In this document: positions 43,624 through 53,481 of the stretch, one piece after another | Numbering within the stretch: position 1 is the first letter of the stretch | How the letters are laid out: every line of letters starts with the position of its first letter | Origin: CAWJNF01 sp963844235 | Lineage (GTDB): Bacteria; Actinomycetota; Thermoleophilia; Gaiellales; Gaiellaceae | DNA length: 64,000 nt | Assembly: GCA_963844235.1 (NCBI GenBank) | Contig: CAWJNF010000004.1 | Span: 868,001-932,000 of the forward strand | Reading direction: 5' to 3' | Notes under the pieces: model-generated | Told to the model about the DNA's origin: nothing | Databases searched by the model: none | The model's input: only the letters and a program-made list of their open reading frames with translations | Program-made: the position numbers and the translations under genes

Positions 43624-44802
43624 CTAGACGTCGACCACGTGCAACTCGCGCGGCACCTTCGACAGGATCTCGATTCCCGTCTCGGTCATGAGCAGCGTCT
43701 CCATATAGCTCGCGGTGAAGCCGCCGTCGCGATCGAAGCAGATGTTCTCGTAGTTCGTCACGTAGCCCGGCTCCCACGTGAACCGCTCGTAGGCGTCGTT
43801 CGAGAGGTACGTGTGACCGACCCAGTCCGGCGGCAGCGCGAGCCCGAGGGCGTAGCCGCCGACCCACCAGACCTGCTCGCGCGGGATGCGGGCGAAGACG
43901 TGGTCCTCCGCGGCGCGCTGGGCGACGTCGAGCGGGTCGCCGGGCCGCACGGCCTTCTGCACCTCGACGACGCTTCCGGCCGTCTGCTCGAGGATCGCGC
44001 GGGCGCCGGGGTGGTCCGTCCCCACCGCCACCGTGCGGCAGAGGTCGACGTGGTAGCGCTTGTAGACGCCACACGCATCGAGGTAGACGGTGTCGCCGAT
44101 CTCGATCGGCCGGTGGCCCGCTGCGGCGTGCGTCTTGCACCAGACGAGCGGCCCGGCCGAGACCATCGTCCGGATGGCGGCCTCCTCGCCGCCGTGCTCG
44201 GCCATGATCGCGTTGAGCCGGGCGGCGACCTGGAGCTCCGTGCGGCCGGGTCGGATCTCGTCGCGGATCTCGAGGAAGGCCGCGTCGACGATCTCGGCCG
44301 CGCGACGCACGCACTCGAGCTCGAGCGGCGACTTGACGAGCCGGACGCGATCGACGGTCCAGTCGGCGGCGACGATCCCGGCGCCCTTGGCGCGCAGCCG
44401 CTCGGCCATTTCCTGGATCAGGGGCGACGAGGGCGAGCGCGAATGCCATTCGATCCCGACGCTGCCCTGCGTCCAACCGCGTTCCGCGAACGCGTCGGCG
44501 ACTGTGTCGAGGGCGGTCTCGTAGGTGAAGAAGATCGCGTCGTCGAAGTGGGCCGTCTCGGTGACAAGCCCGCGGTGACGCTCGTAGTCGACGAACACGA
44601 GCTCCTCCGAGCCCGACGTCAGCACGACTCCGAGCGGCGCCCGCGGCGGGTACCAGATCGACTCGAAGCCGGTGAGCCAGCACATGTTCGCCGGGCTCAT
44701 GACGTAGAGGACGTCGATCCCGCGGCGCGCCATCTCCTCCCGCACGCGCCGTGCGCGGTCGCGGTACTCCTCGAGCGGGAACGGAAGCTCTGCGGCAGGC
44801 AC
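43624..44802 (-). CDS. M24 (pita-bread) family protein, creatinase/ectoine hydrolase-like
   Basis: 392 residues. The creatinase N-terminal domain is followed by an M24 C-terminal domain with Asp242 (YLDACG), Asp253 (HVDLCRT), Glu352 (TNYENICF) and Glu368 (SYMETLL). The usual GHG-type His ligand is replaced by GGYALGLALPPDW, a pattern I associate with ectoine hydrolase and other non-peptidase members. It therefore more likely cleaves a small amide or amidine (creatine-like, ectoine or acyl amine) than a peptide. GTG 44802 chosen because homology begins at ELPFPLEEYRDR. Divergent from the cupin gene at 44839. Confidence 0.85.
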   Translation of the reverse strand: MPAAELPFPLEEYRDRARRVREEMARRGIDVLYVMSPANMCWLTGFESIWYPPRAPLGVVLTSGSEELVFVDYERHRGLVTETAHFDDAIFFTYETALDTVADAFAERGWTQGSVGIEWHSRSPSSPLIQEMAERLRAKGAGIVAADWTVDRVRLVKSPLELECVRRAAEIVDAAFLEIRDEIRPGRTELQVAARLNAIMAEHGGEEAAIRTMVSAGPLVWCKTHAAAGHRPIEIGDTVYLDACGVYKRYHVDLCRTVAVGTDHPGARAILEQTAGSVVEVQKAVRPGDPLDVAQRAAEDHVFARIPREQVWWVGGYALGLALPPDWVGHTYLSNDAYERFTWEPGYVTNYENICFDRDGGFTASYMETLLMTETGIEILSKVPRELHVVDV

Positions 44803-44838
44803 GACGGTCCGGCATCCTACGCCTCCGAGGGAGGCCCG

Positions 44839-45240
44839 ATGACCGAGAAGCCACGCCCCATGGTCGTTCCGCTCGCGACCGTACCGCCGATCCCGGCCGA
44901 CCAGGCCGTCACGAAAGTACGCATCGCCCGCCTGATCACGAAGAAGCGGTGCGGCTCGAACCTCCTGCTCGGAGCCTCGTGGATGGATCCGGGCGAGGAG
45001 ACGAACACCTGGTCGTCGCGCGAGCACGACGACGTCGGGCCGGGGGATCACTGGTACGGGCCGGTCGACGAGACCTACTTCATCATCCGCGGCCGCCTCG
45101 AGCTCACGTGGGACGAGGGCGTGCTCGAGCTCGGGCCGGACGACGCCGTCTACCTCGCCCCCGGCTGGACGTATCGCCTGAAGAACGTCGGCGAGGAGCC
45201 CGCGTTCTTCGTCTACTCGATGACGCCGACGCCGGAGTGA
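44839..45240 (+). CDS. Cupin-domain protein
   Basis: 133 residues with one cupin barrel. GPVDETYFIIRGRLELTWDEG and DAVYLAPGWTYRLKNVGEEP are the two cupin motifs, though the classical His residues of motif 1 are partly missing (a His occurs at DHWYG). It resembles ureidoglycine aminohydrolase or ectoine-synthase-like small cupins. Ribosome site GAGGGAGG before ATG 44839. Only 36 bases from the divergent M24 gene, suggesting a shared pathway. Confidence 0.85.
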   Translation: MTEKPRPMVVPLATVPPIPADQAVTKVRIARLITKKRCGSNLLLGASWMDPGEETNTWSSREHDDVGPGDHWYGPVDETYFIIRGRLELTWDEGVLELGPDDAVYLAPGWTYRLKNVGEEPAFFVYSMTPTPE

Positions 45241-45293
45241 CCGTCATCGTCGTGCGGGCGCGAGGATCGTTCCCGTGCCACCGGCTGGGTCGC

Positions 45294-45321
45294 GTAGGGG
45301 CCGGATCTCATCCGGCCCGCC
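45294..45321. repeat. Palindromic repeat family B, copy 7 (asymmetric subtype)
   Basis: GTAGGGGCCGGATCTCATCC followed by GGCCCGCC, the reverse complement of copy 3. It lies between the cupin gene stop (45240) and the fragment at 45328. Confidence 0.8.
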
Positions 45322-45327
45322 CGCACC

Positions 45328-45558
45328 GTGAGGCCCGAGATTCCGCCCTACCCCGGCCGCTCGTGGTGGCTGCTCGAGGCGCTCGCCTCGGACCCGGGCG
45401 AGCCGTGCCCACCGCTGCGGGGGAACGTCAGAGCGGACGTCCTGGTCGTCGGCGGCGGCTACACCGGGCTGTGGACCGCGCATCGCCTGCTCGAGCTCGA
45501 GCCGGGCCTCGACGTCGTCGTGGTCGAGCGCGACATCTGCGGCGGTGGGCCGAGCGGA
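45328..45558 (+). pseudogene. N-terminal fragment of an FAD-dependent oxidoreductase (PuuB/DAO type)
   Basis: About 77 residues: PYPGRSWWLLEALA, then the FAD fold ADVLVVGGGYTGLWTAHRLLE, then VVVVERDICGGGPSG. In this family GGGPSG is followed by RNGG; here homology stops exactly at that point and the read continues as unrelated sequence. The gene is cut off with no remainder nearby. Gamma-glutamylputrescine oxidoreductase is a typical member, in keeping with the polyamine theme. GTG start at 45328. Confidence 0.8.
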
Positions 45559-45615
45559 TGCCGGCAACCGGCCACATCCGTTGACGGGCGCCGTCGCCCG
45601 CCTACCGCGTCGCCT

Positions 45616-45640
45616 CGGCTACAACCTCGGCCCGTAGCCG
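45616..45640. terminator. Weak hairpin between broken oxidoreductase and glutamate dehydrogenase
   Basis: CGGCTAC (45616-45622) pairs with GTAGCCG (45634-45640) across an 11-base loop, 16 bases beyond the 3' end of the minus-strand glutamate dehydrogenase gene (stop at 45656). No T-run. Confidence 0.25.
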
Positions 45641-45655
45641 ATGCCGGCACTGGGT

Positions 45656-48600
45656 CTAGGAGACCAGCCCGCGCACCTGGCGCAGGGCCACGGTCAGCGC
45701 GGCCAGGCTCGTCTCCCCTTGCGCCTGCAGCGAGCTGACCAGCCGGTTGAGGCGCTCGTAGGCCTCTGACCTGCCGTCGAGGTAGTCGTCCATGGCCTGG
45801 TCGAACGGACGGCCGTCGGCCGAGTCGAGCACGCGGAGCGCGATCTCCCGGCGCAGGGTCATGAGGTCGTCGCCGACCGCCTGGCTCGCCCAGCGCTCGA
45901 AGCGAGACCCGTCGGGCAGATCCAGGAGGTGGCGCTCGAGCCAGTCGAGGTGGAAGCGCTCGCCGGCGAGGAAGAATGCGCTCTGCGACCTCCGCGATCG
46001 GGCGCCCGGTGACGCGGGAGACGGCGATGATGTCGGGGCCGTGAGCAAGCTCGGGCTGGAAGGCATGCCGCTTTGCCAGCTGCTCGGGGACACCCTCCGA
46101 GACGAGCGACCAGGCGATCGCCTCGCGAGCGCCCCGCCAGCCCTCCGGGCCCACCGACTCGAGGACGTCGGAGAGCTCGTCGAAGACCGGCGCCGCCTCC
46201 TCGATCGTCTCTCCGAGCGGCGCGGCCGGGGCGTTGAGGAGATACCAGCGGGCAACGTCCTCGACGAGCGTGTCGACGCCGACCATGAGCACGTTCTGCA
46301 GATGCCGGGTCGAGCTTCCCGTCGAGAGCCTCGACGTCGTCCCACCGCTCCTCGGCCTTCGTGACGTAACGGGCGATCCAGTAGGCGCGCGCGACCTCGG
46401 CAGGCTCGGCGCCGGTCTCCGAGCCGAGACGGTGACGCCCAGGTGATCCCGAGATCGTTGACGATCGCGTTCGCCGTCAGCATCGCGGCGAGATCGCGAC
46501 GGAGCGGATGCTTCTCGATCAGCTGGCCGAACCGGTCGGCGACCTGCCTGGGGAAGTAGCGGCGCACCTCGTGGTCGAGGAACGGGTCGTCGGGGAGCGA
46601 GGAGTCGCGAATCGCCTCCTTGAGACTGCGCTTCGCGTACGCGAGCAGGACGCAGAGCTCGGGGCGATCCATGCCGCGCCCGCCGCGGGCCCGCTCCGCC
46701 ATCTCCTCGGTCAGCGGCAGGGCCTCGATCTCCCGCTCGAGCAGCCCTTCCGCCTCGAGGCTCGCCATCAGGTCGTCGTACGCCTCGATCCGCGAGGACG
46801 AGACCGCCGCCTCCTGCGACAGGATCTGGGCCTGCAGGTAGTTGTCGTAGAGGACGTGCGCCGCGACGTCGGGCTCGGCCGCGTCGAGCAGCTCGTCGCG
46901 CTGCTTCGTCGTCAGGTCTCCGGCGGCTACCGCAATGCCGAGGAGGATCTTGAGGTTGACCTCGTGGTCGGACGTGTCGACGCCGGCCGAGTTGTCGATG
47001 AAGTCGGCGTTGATGCGCCCGCCGGTGCGCGCGTACTCGATCCTCCCGCGCTGCGTGTAGCCGAGGTTGCCGCCCTCGCCGACGACTCGCGCCCTCACGT
47101 CCTCCCCGTCCACCCGGATGGCGTCGTTCGAGCGATCGCCGACGTCGGCGTGGGTCTCGTCGCTCGCCTTGACGAACGTCCCGATGCCGCCGTTCCAGAA
47201 GAGGTCGACCGGCGCCTTCAGGATCGCCGACATGAGCTCGGCGGGCGTGGGGGCGTCGAGCTCGACGCCGAGCGCCTCCCGCGCCTCCGGGGCGAGCGGG
47301 ATCGACTTCTCCTGACGCGACCAGACGCCGCCGCCGGCCGAGAGCTGCGAGCGGTCGTAATCGTCCCATGACGACCCGGGCAGCTCGAAGAGACGCTTGC
47401 GCTCGGCAAAGGAGGCTTCCGGATCCGGATTCGGGTCGAGGAACACGTGCCGGTGGTCGAACGCCGCGACCAGGTGGATCTGCTCGGACAGCAACATCCC
47501 GTTTCCGAAGACGTCTCCGGACATGTCGCCGATGCCGACGACGGTGAACGGCTGGGTCTGCACGTCGTGCCCGAGCTCGCGGAAGTGACGCTTGACCGAC
47601 TCCCAGGCGCCGCGAGCGGTGATGCCGAGGGCCTTGTGGTCGTAGCCGTGCGAGCCGCCGGATGCGAAGGCGTCGCCGAGCCAGAATCCGTACTCGGCCG
47701 CGATGCCGTTCGCGATGTCGGAGAACGTGGCCGTGCCCTTGTCGGCGGCCACGACCAGGTACGGGTCGCCGTCGTCGAGTATCCGCACGTCGGGCGGATG
47801 GACGATCGGCCCCGGCGACGAGGTTGTCGGTGAGGTCGAGCAGGCCGCGCATGAGCGTGGAGTACTGCTCGACGACCTCGCGACCCCGCTCCTCGCGGTC
47901 GGCGGGCACGCGCTTCAGCACGAACCCGCCCTTCGACCCCACGGGCACGATGATGGCGTTCTTCACCATCTGCGCCTTCATGAGGCCGAGCACCTCCGTG
48001 CGGTAGTCCTCCTTGCGATCCGACCAGCGGATCCCGCCGCGGGCGACCGGCCGCCGCGGAGATGGATGCCCTCCATCTCGGGCGAGTACACGAAGATCTC
48101 GAAGAGCGGCCGGGGCTTCGGCATGTCCGGCACCTCGGCCGAGCGGAGCTTGAAGGAGAGGTAGCGCCGCCCGGGACGGAAGCGTTCGTACGGACGGTTG
48201 CGTTGACGAGCCCGAACTGCGCGCGCAGGATCCTGTCCTCGTCGAGCGAGCGGACCCGGTCGAGGTCGGCGAGGATCTCGAGGGACAGGGTCTGCTCGGC
48301 CTCGGCATCACGCTCGCGCGCGGGGTCGAAACGCCGCTCGAACAGCTCGACGAGCTTCCCTGCGATCGCCGGGTTGTGCGCGAACGCGTCGTTCTGGTAC
48401 TCCTCGGTGAACGCGGCGCTGACACGCTGTCGGTACTTCCGGTAGGCACGGAGAACGGCCACCTGGCGCCAGTCGAGCCCCGCCGAGATCACGAGCCGGT
48501 TCAGCGAGTCGGATTCCGCCTCGCCGCGCCAGACCGCCGAGATCGCGTCCGCAACCCGCGCTCCGCAGTCCGACAGGTGGAGCGGCTGGCCGTTCGAGTC

Positions 48601-50447
48601 GAGGACGCCGAAGTCGTGCAGGTAGACGTCCCCGTCGCCGTGGAGCCGGGTCGGCACCTCCTCGACGACCGTGAGGCCGAGGTGCTCGAGGATCGGCAGG
48701 AAGTCGGAGAGCCGCACCTTGCCGCCCGTTCTTGTAGAGCCCGATGCGGGTGAGGTTCTGCTCCTGGCCGCGCTCGTTCTGCAGCCCGACGGCGAAGTCC
48801 TCGCCGTGCTCGAGCCGCTCGAACTGCTCGATGTCGAGGAGCGCGAGGTACACGTCGGTGGACGACTTGTAGTAGTCGGGGAGGAGCTTCTCGTACTTGC
48901 CGGCGAGGGCGTTGCCGCGTCTCCTCGCCGTGCAGCGCGACGAGCCGCTCGCGGAGCCGGTCGTCCCAGGTGCGCGTGACCGCGACGACCTCCTGCTCGA
49001 GCTCGGCGAACGAGACGTCCGGGATCGCCCCGTCGACGTGGATCGTGAAGTGGATCCGCGCCTGGTCCTCGTCGCCGAGGGAGAGGTGGTAGTCGACCGA
49101 GGAGCCGTTGAAGCGCTGGACCACCAGATCCTGGAGGCGGTGCCGCAGCTCGGCGTTGAAACGGTCGCGCGGCAGAGCGACCATGACGGAGACGCGGTCC
49201 TCGTCCAGGTGCGGACGGACGAAGAGCTGGATGTGGCGGCGCTCCTGCAGGTCGAGCAGGCGAACGAGGGTCTCGCGGAGCTCGTCCGGGCCGGCCGCGA
49301 AGAGCTCGTCCTTGGGGAAGGACTCGAAGAGCGCGACCAGCGCCTTGTGGTCGTGCGACCCCTCGAGCAGGTCTTCGGCGACGGCGATCTGGCGGAGCTT
49401 CCTGCCGAGAATGGGAGTCTTCCCGGCCGGCTCCATGTAGGCCTTGCGCGTGAAGATGCCGAGCAGCCGCAGCAACGCGACCGTGTTGCCGCGCTCGTCG
49501 ACGCGCTTCACCGTGATGTCGTCCATCTTCGCGTGGCGGTGCACGGTCGCGAAGCGGTTCGTCTTCGAGACGACCAGGAGGTTGCCGCCGACCAGGCGCT
49601 CGCGCAGGTCCGGCTCGATGGCGCTGACCGGGACGGGCGTCGCGTATCGCGACCGTGCGTCGTCGGCCAGGATCCCGAGCCCGGCGCCCGGCACGATCGA
49701 GAGCTTCCCGTCGGCGAGGGCATACTCGCGGTAGCCGAGCAGGACGAAGTTCCCGTCGAGCAGCCACTCGAGGAAGGCCCGCGCCTCCTCGATCTCGTCG
49801 AGCGCGTAGCGGGCGGTGCTCGAGCGCGCCGCGTCGATCATCTGCGGCACGCGAGCCCGCATCGCCTCGTGGTCGCGCACTGCCGCCTGGACGTCGCCGA
49901 GCACGAGGCGAATGCGCGCCTCGAGCTCGCGGAGCTCCTCCGGAGCGAGGTGGCGGCTCACCTCGAAGTGCATCACCGACTCGCGCACCGGCGCTTCGCG
50001 CGCATGCATGACCCGCCGAATGCGTCCGTCGGCGTCGCGCTCGGTCCCGATCACCGGGTGGTTGACGAGCCTGACGTCGAGCCCCCGGGCGCTCAGCTCC
50101 TCCGACACCGAGTCGACGAGGAACGGCATGTCCTCGCAGTTCGTCTCGACGACCGTCCCCACGGTCTGGTACCCGTCGTCGGCCAGCGTCGGGTTGAAGA
50201 CGCGTACCGCAAGCGGCGCCGACCCCCGCCCGTCGGCCAGGTCGAAAGCGCCCATGACCTGGCCGAACAGCTCCTCCGCGTTCAGGCCCGGGACGAGGTC
50301 GGGCGAGATCCGCCGGACGTACGCCCGCGCGAACTCCCGGACGGCGGGCAGACGGCTCGCCGGCACGCGTTCGGCCATCCGCGCGAGCAACTCCTGCACG
50401 AGGGGGCTCGTGCCGGCGGATTCGCTCTGATCCCCGGCGCCCGTCAT
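45656..50447 (-). pseudogene. NAD-specific glutamate dehydrogenase (about 1600-residue class), multiple frameshifts
   Basis: The whole stretch encodes a GDH of the large Bac_GDH class, which oxidises glutamate to 2-oxoglutarate and ammonia. The N-terminal regulatory part starts MTGAGDQSESAG and includes DMPFLVDSVSEEL. The catalytic core includes SDRKEDYRTEVLGLMKAQ, KNAIIVPVGSKGGFV, VVAADKGTATFSDIANG and VVGEGGNLGYTQRGR. The end is QAQGETSLAALTVALRQ. The reading frame changes near 48920, 48726, 48182, 48050, 47811, 46430, 46303 and 45976; each needs one base (possibly two at 46430). No in-frame stop lies inside the correctly framed segments. Either this is a young pseudogene or a cluster of consensus errors. 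The downstream neighbour is also broken. Confidence 0.88.
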
Positions 50448-50454
50448 GCGTCGC

Positions 50455-51840
50455 CTACTTCATGAGGTCGGCGGCCATCTCCTCGAAGACCTCGACGTAG
50501 CGGTTGCAGTCGTCCAAGCCGTGCGTCACGGACAGCGTCCACTCCTCCTCGCGGCCGGGGGTCATGAAGATGCCCCTGTTCATGTTGTAGAGCCACGACA
50601 GCTCCGACAGCTCGGCGTCCTGGTTCTCCTTGAACGTCTCGTAGTCGACGACCTTCTTCGTCGAGAACGTGACGCAGCCCTTGGAGCCGACGCCGACCGC
50701 ATAACCGGGCAACCCATGCTTCTCGATCACGGCCGTGCAGCCCTTGAGGATGTGGTCGTTGAGCGCGTCGAGGTGCGCGTAGGCGTCCGGGGTGAGCACC
50801 TCGTACAGGCTCGCCCGCGCCGCGGCCATGCAGAGCGGGTTGCCGTTGTACGTGCCGACCTGGTAGACCTTGCCCTCCTCGACGATCTCCATGACCTCTT
50901 CGGTGGCGCCGATGGCCCCGGTGGGGAGGCCGCCGCCGAGCGCCTTGGCGAGAGTCACCATGTCGGGCATCACGCCGAAGCGCTCCGTCGCGCCCCCCGG
51001 CGCGATGCAGAGGCCCGTCTTCACCTCGTCGAAGACGAGGAGGATGCCGTGCCTTCGCGTCAGCTCGCGAACGGCCTCGAGGTAGCCCGGCTCGGGGAGC
51101 ACGACCCCGAGGTTCATCATGACCGCCTCCATGATGACGCAGGCCGGCTTGCGGCCCTCGTCGATCAAGCGCTCGATCCGTGCCTCCGTCGCGCCGGCGT
51201 CGTTGAACGGGACGGGAACGGTCATCTGCACCACCGACTCCGGAATCCCGCCGCCGTAGGGCAGCGAGGCCAGGTTGTCCCGGTCGCCGATCCGGTCGTA
51301 CGGCACGCCGATCGAGACCATGACGTAGTCGTGGTGGCCGTGGTAGGAGCCGAAGATCTTCACGATCGTGTCGCGACCCGTGTGGGCGCGCGCGATGCGG
51401 ATCGCGTCCATCGTCGCCTCGGAGCCGGAGTTCACGTAGCGCCACTTCGGCAGGCCCCACCGCCGGGCGAGCTCCTCCGAGACGGCGACGCCGTCCTCGG
51501 TCGGGGCGGCGAAGTGCGTACCCAGCTCGACCCGCTCCTGGACCGCCTTGGAGATGGCCGGGTGCGCGTGTCCCTGCACCATCGAGCCGAACCCGTTGTG
51601 GAAGTCGAGCATGACGTTGCCGTCCACGTCCCAGACGCGAGGCCCCTTGCCGTGAGACAGGTAGATGGGCCAGGGCTCCCGCACCTGGTAGGAGGAGGCG
51701 ACTCCGCCCGATAGCGTCTGCCGTGCCCGCTCGTACATCTCGGCCGAGCCGGGCGTCTTGTCGTTCAACCGCGCGGTCTCCCGCTCGGTCAACTCCGCCA
51801 GGCGCCCCCGGTCGATCTCGACGGATGCCCGAGTGGCCAC
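50455..51840 (-). CDS. Glutamate-1-semialdehyde 2,1-aminomutase-like class III aminotransferase
   Basis: 461 residues. SGGVASSYQVREPWPIYLSHG, MVQGHAHPAISKAV, VNSGSEATMDAIRIARAHTG, FGSYHGHHDYVMVS, LVFDEVKTGLCIAPGG and the PLP lysine in TLAKALGGGLPTG. HemL-like in sequence, but no haem genes are near and the N-terminus is longer, so it may act on another amino acid (2-aminohexano-lactam racemase or isoleucine 2-epimerase-like members exist). GTG start 51840. It lies 7 bases upstream of nothing else in its operon except the MOSC gene, whose stop is 2 bases before this start. Confidence 0.88.
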   Translation of the reverse strand: MATRASVEIDRGRLAELTERETARLNDKTPGSAEMYERARQTLSGGVASSYQVREPWPIYLSHGKGPRVWDVDGNVMLDFHNGFGSMVQGHAHPAISKAVQERVELGTHFAAPTEDGVAVSEELARRWGLPKWRYVNSGSEATMDAIRIARAHTGRDTIVKIFGSYHGHHDYVMVSIGVPYDRIGDRDNLASLPYGGGIPESVVQMTVPVPFNDAGATEARIERLIDEGRKPACVIMEAVMMNLGVVLPEPGYLEAVRELTRRHGILLVFDEVKTGLCIAPGGATERFGVMPDMVTLAKALGGGLPTGAIGATEEVMEIVEEGKVYQVGTYNGNPLCMAAARASLYEVLTPDAYAHLDALNDHILKGCTAVIEKHGLPGYAVGVGSKGCVTFSTKKVVDYETFKENQDAELSELSWLYNMNRGIFMTPGREEEWTLSVTHGLDDCNRYVEVFEEMAADLMK

Positions 51841-51842
51841 AG

Positions 51843-52637
51843 CTAGATCCTCCCCCCTTCCAGCGCCGCCGGATCGCCGACCCGTACTCGGCCGGGCTCG
51901 ACGACTGCGGCGTAGACGCCGAAGTCGATGTGCTTCCCCTCCCTGAGGCCCCTGTAGGCCTTCACCTGCTTGAGCGTATCGAAGTCGCGCCGGCCGGTTT
52001 CCGGGCTGCGGGTCGTCGTGGCGCAGCGCGGCACAGGGCCGCCGACACGCACGAGGGCCTCGCCGAGACGGAGCAGGCGACCGTCCCACGTATCTTCCTC
52101 GTGCGGCTCCGTGCCGTCGAGGTGGACGAGCATGCGGAAGCGCCGAGCATCGACCGGCTCGTCGCGGCCGGCGCGTTGCCGAAGCTCGTCGACCGACGCC
52201 TCGGACAGCAGGGTGACGGGCTCCACGTCGTAGCCGTCGCCGGGCGCGTCCGGACGGACGAGGCGGAGCTCCTTGCCGGTATAGCGTGAGAGCGCGGCCG
52301 CGAACGGGCCTTCCACGACCCGGCTCCTCACCCGACGGTGGCCCCAGAAGTCGGTCTCGACTTCCTCGCCGTCGGCGAGCGCACTTCCCTCGGCCACGCT
52401 GCCGTCGGGGAACCGGAGCGTCAGGCGCTCCCGCTCGGCGTCGTAGTCGGCCTCCACGAGGCACAGAGGCCCGTGGTGGACGCCGGAGTAGAGACGCGCG
52501 CCCTCCATCAGGAAGAAGCGGCGGTTGTCGGCGACGCCCTGCGCGCCGAGCTCGATCTCGGCCGGCTCCATCAGCCGCAGCCCCTTCACGGGCGTGACGC
52601 ACAGGCGCGACACGGTCGGCACACGCTGAGCGTACAC
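51843..52637 (-). CDS. MOSC-domain protein
   Basis: About 264 residues. The N-terminal MOSC_N-like barrel (VSRLCVTPVKGLRLMEPAEIEL) and the C-terminal MOSC domain with the conserved Cys in GPVPRCATTTRSPETG. This family (YcbX/mARC-like) binds molybdenum cofactor and in known cases reduces N-hydroxylated compounds. GTG at 52637 is the longest start; GTG at 52619 or 52610 are also plausible since homology begins at VSRLCV. Divergent from the enoyl-CoA hydratase start at 52646. Confidence 0.87.
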   Translation of the reverse strand: MYAQRVPTVSRLCVTPVKGLRLMEPAEIELGAQGVADNRRFFLMEGARLYSGVHHGPLCLVEADYDAERERLTLRFPDGSVAEGSALADGEEVETDFWGHRRVRSRVVEGPFAAALSRYTGKELRLVRPDAPGDGYDVEPVTLLSEASVDELRQRAGRDEPVDARRFRMLVHLDGTEPHEEDTWDGRLLRLGEALVRVGGPVPRCATTTRSPETGRRDFDTLKQVKAYRGLREGKHIDFGVYAAVVEPGRVRVGDPAALEGGRI

Positions 52638-52645
52638 TCGCGCGG

Positions 52646-53416
52646 ATGGACGGGCTCGTCGGCGTCCGAAGCGAAGGGACGGTCTGCGTCCTGACGCTCA
52701 CGCGACCGGAGAAGCTGAACGCGTTGTCGTCCGCGCTCGAGGAGGCGCTCGGCGCAGCCCTGGGCGGCCATGAGGTGGCGGCTGCCAACGCGGTGGTGAT
52801 CGCAGGCGAGGGGCGCGCCTTCTCGGCTGGTGCCGACGTCGCCGAGTTTCGCGATCGCGACCCGGCTTCGATCATGGCCTACTACCGGGAGACGGGGGAC
52901 GTGTACGAGCGCGTCGCGGCGCTGCCGATGCCGACCGTGGCGGCCGTCCACGGCTACTGCCTGGGCGGCGGCCTCGAGCTCGCCCTCGCGTGCGACTTCC
53001 GCGTGGCGGAGACCTCGGCAGCCTTCGGCTTTCCCGAGATCGCCCTCGGCATCCTGCCAAGCTCCGGCGGCCTCACACGCCTCGTGCGCATGGTCGGCGC
53101 AGCGCGCGCGAAGGAGCTCATGCTCGTGCGCGAGCGCTTCTCCGCCTCCGAGGCGCTGTCGTGGGGGCTCGTGACCGACGTGGTGGAGGACGGCGACGCT
53201 CGGACGCGAGCGGTCGCGCTCGCGGAGCGGCTCGCCGCGCTGCCGACGCTCGCGGTGTCGGTCACGAAGCAGGCTGCGGAGGCGGCGCGCGAGTCGTCTC
53301 GGGAGGCCGCCCTGCTGATCGAGCGCCTCGCGTACGGCATGCTGGCGCAGACACCCGAGGCTGACGAGGCAGCCGCCGCCTTCGTCGAGAAGCGCCCTCC
53401 CCGCCCGGCTCCGTAG
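52646..53416 (+). CDS. Enoyl-CoA hydratase/isomerase family protein
   Basis: 256 residues of the crotonase fold. LTRPEKLNALSSAL, AFSAGADVAEF, HGYCLGGGLELALACDFRVA and FGFPEIALGILPSSGGLTRL keep the oxyanion Gly and the first catalytic Glu region. It hydrates or isomerises an acyl-CoA. Stands alone between a divergent MOSC gene and the decarboxylase gene 65 bases downstream. Confidence 0.92.
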   Translation: MDGLVGVRSEGTVCVLTLTRPEKLNALSSALEEALGAALGGHEVAAANAVVIAGEGRAFSAGADVAEFRDRDPASIMAYYRETGDVYERVAALPMPTVAAVHGYCLGGGLELALACDFRVAETSAAFGFPEIALGILPSSGGLTRLVRMVGAARAKELMLVRERFSASEALSWGLVTDVVEDGDARTRAVALAERLAALPTLAVSVTKQAAEAARESSREAALLIERLAYGMLAQTPEADEAAAAFVEKRPPRPAP

Positions 53417-53481
53417 CGCTCGGCCAGCCCGAACGGAGCTGGGCTGGCCCATCCCTCGCGCTGGTGCGAAGATGACAACGC

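Noticed and set aside
50455..51840. hemL (true glutamate-1-semialdehyde aminomutase) for haem synthesis
   Set aside because: Longer N-terminus, no haem genes nearby and an amine-catabolic setting; the specific name was withheld.
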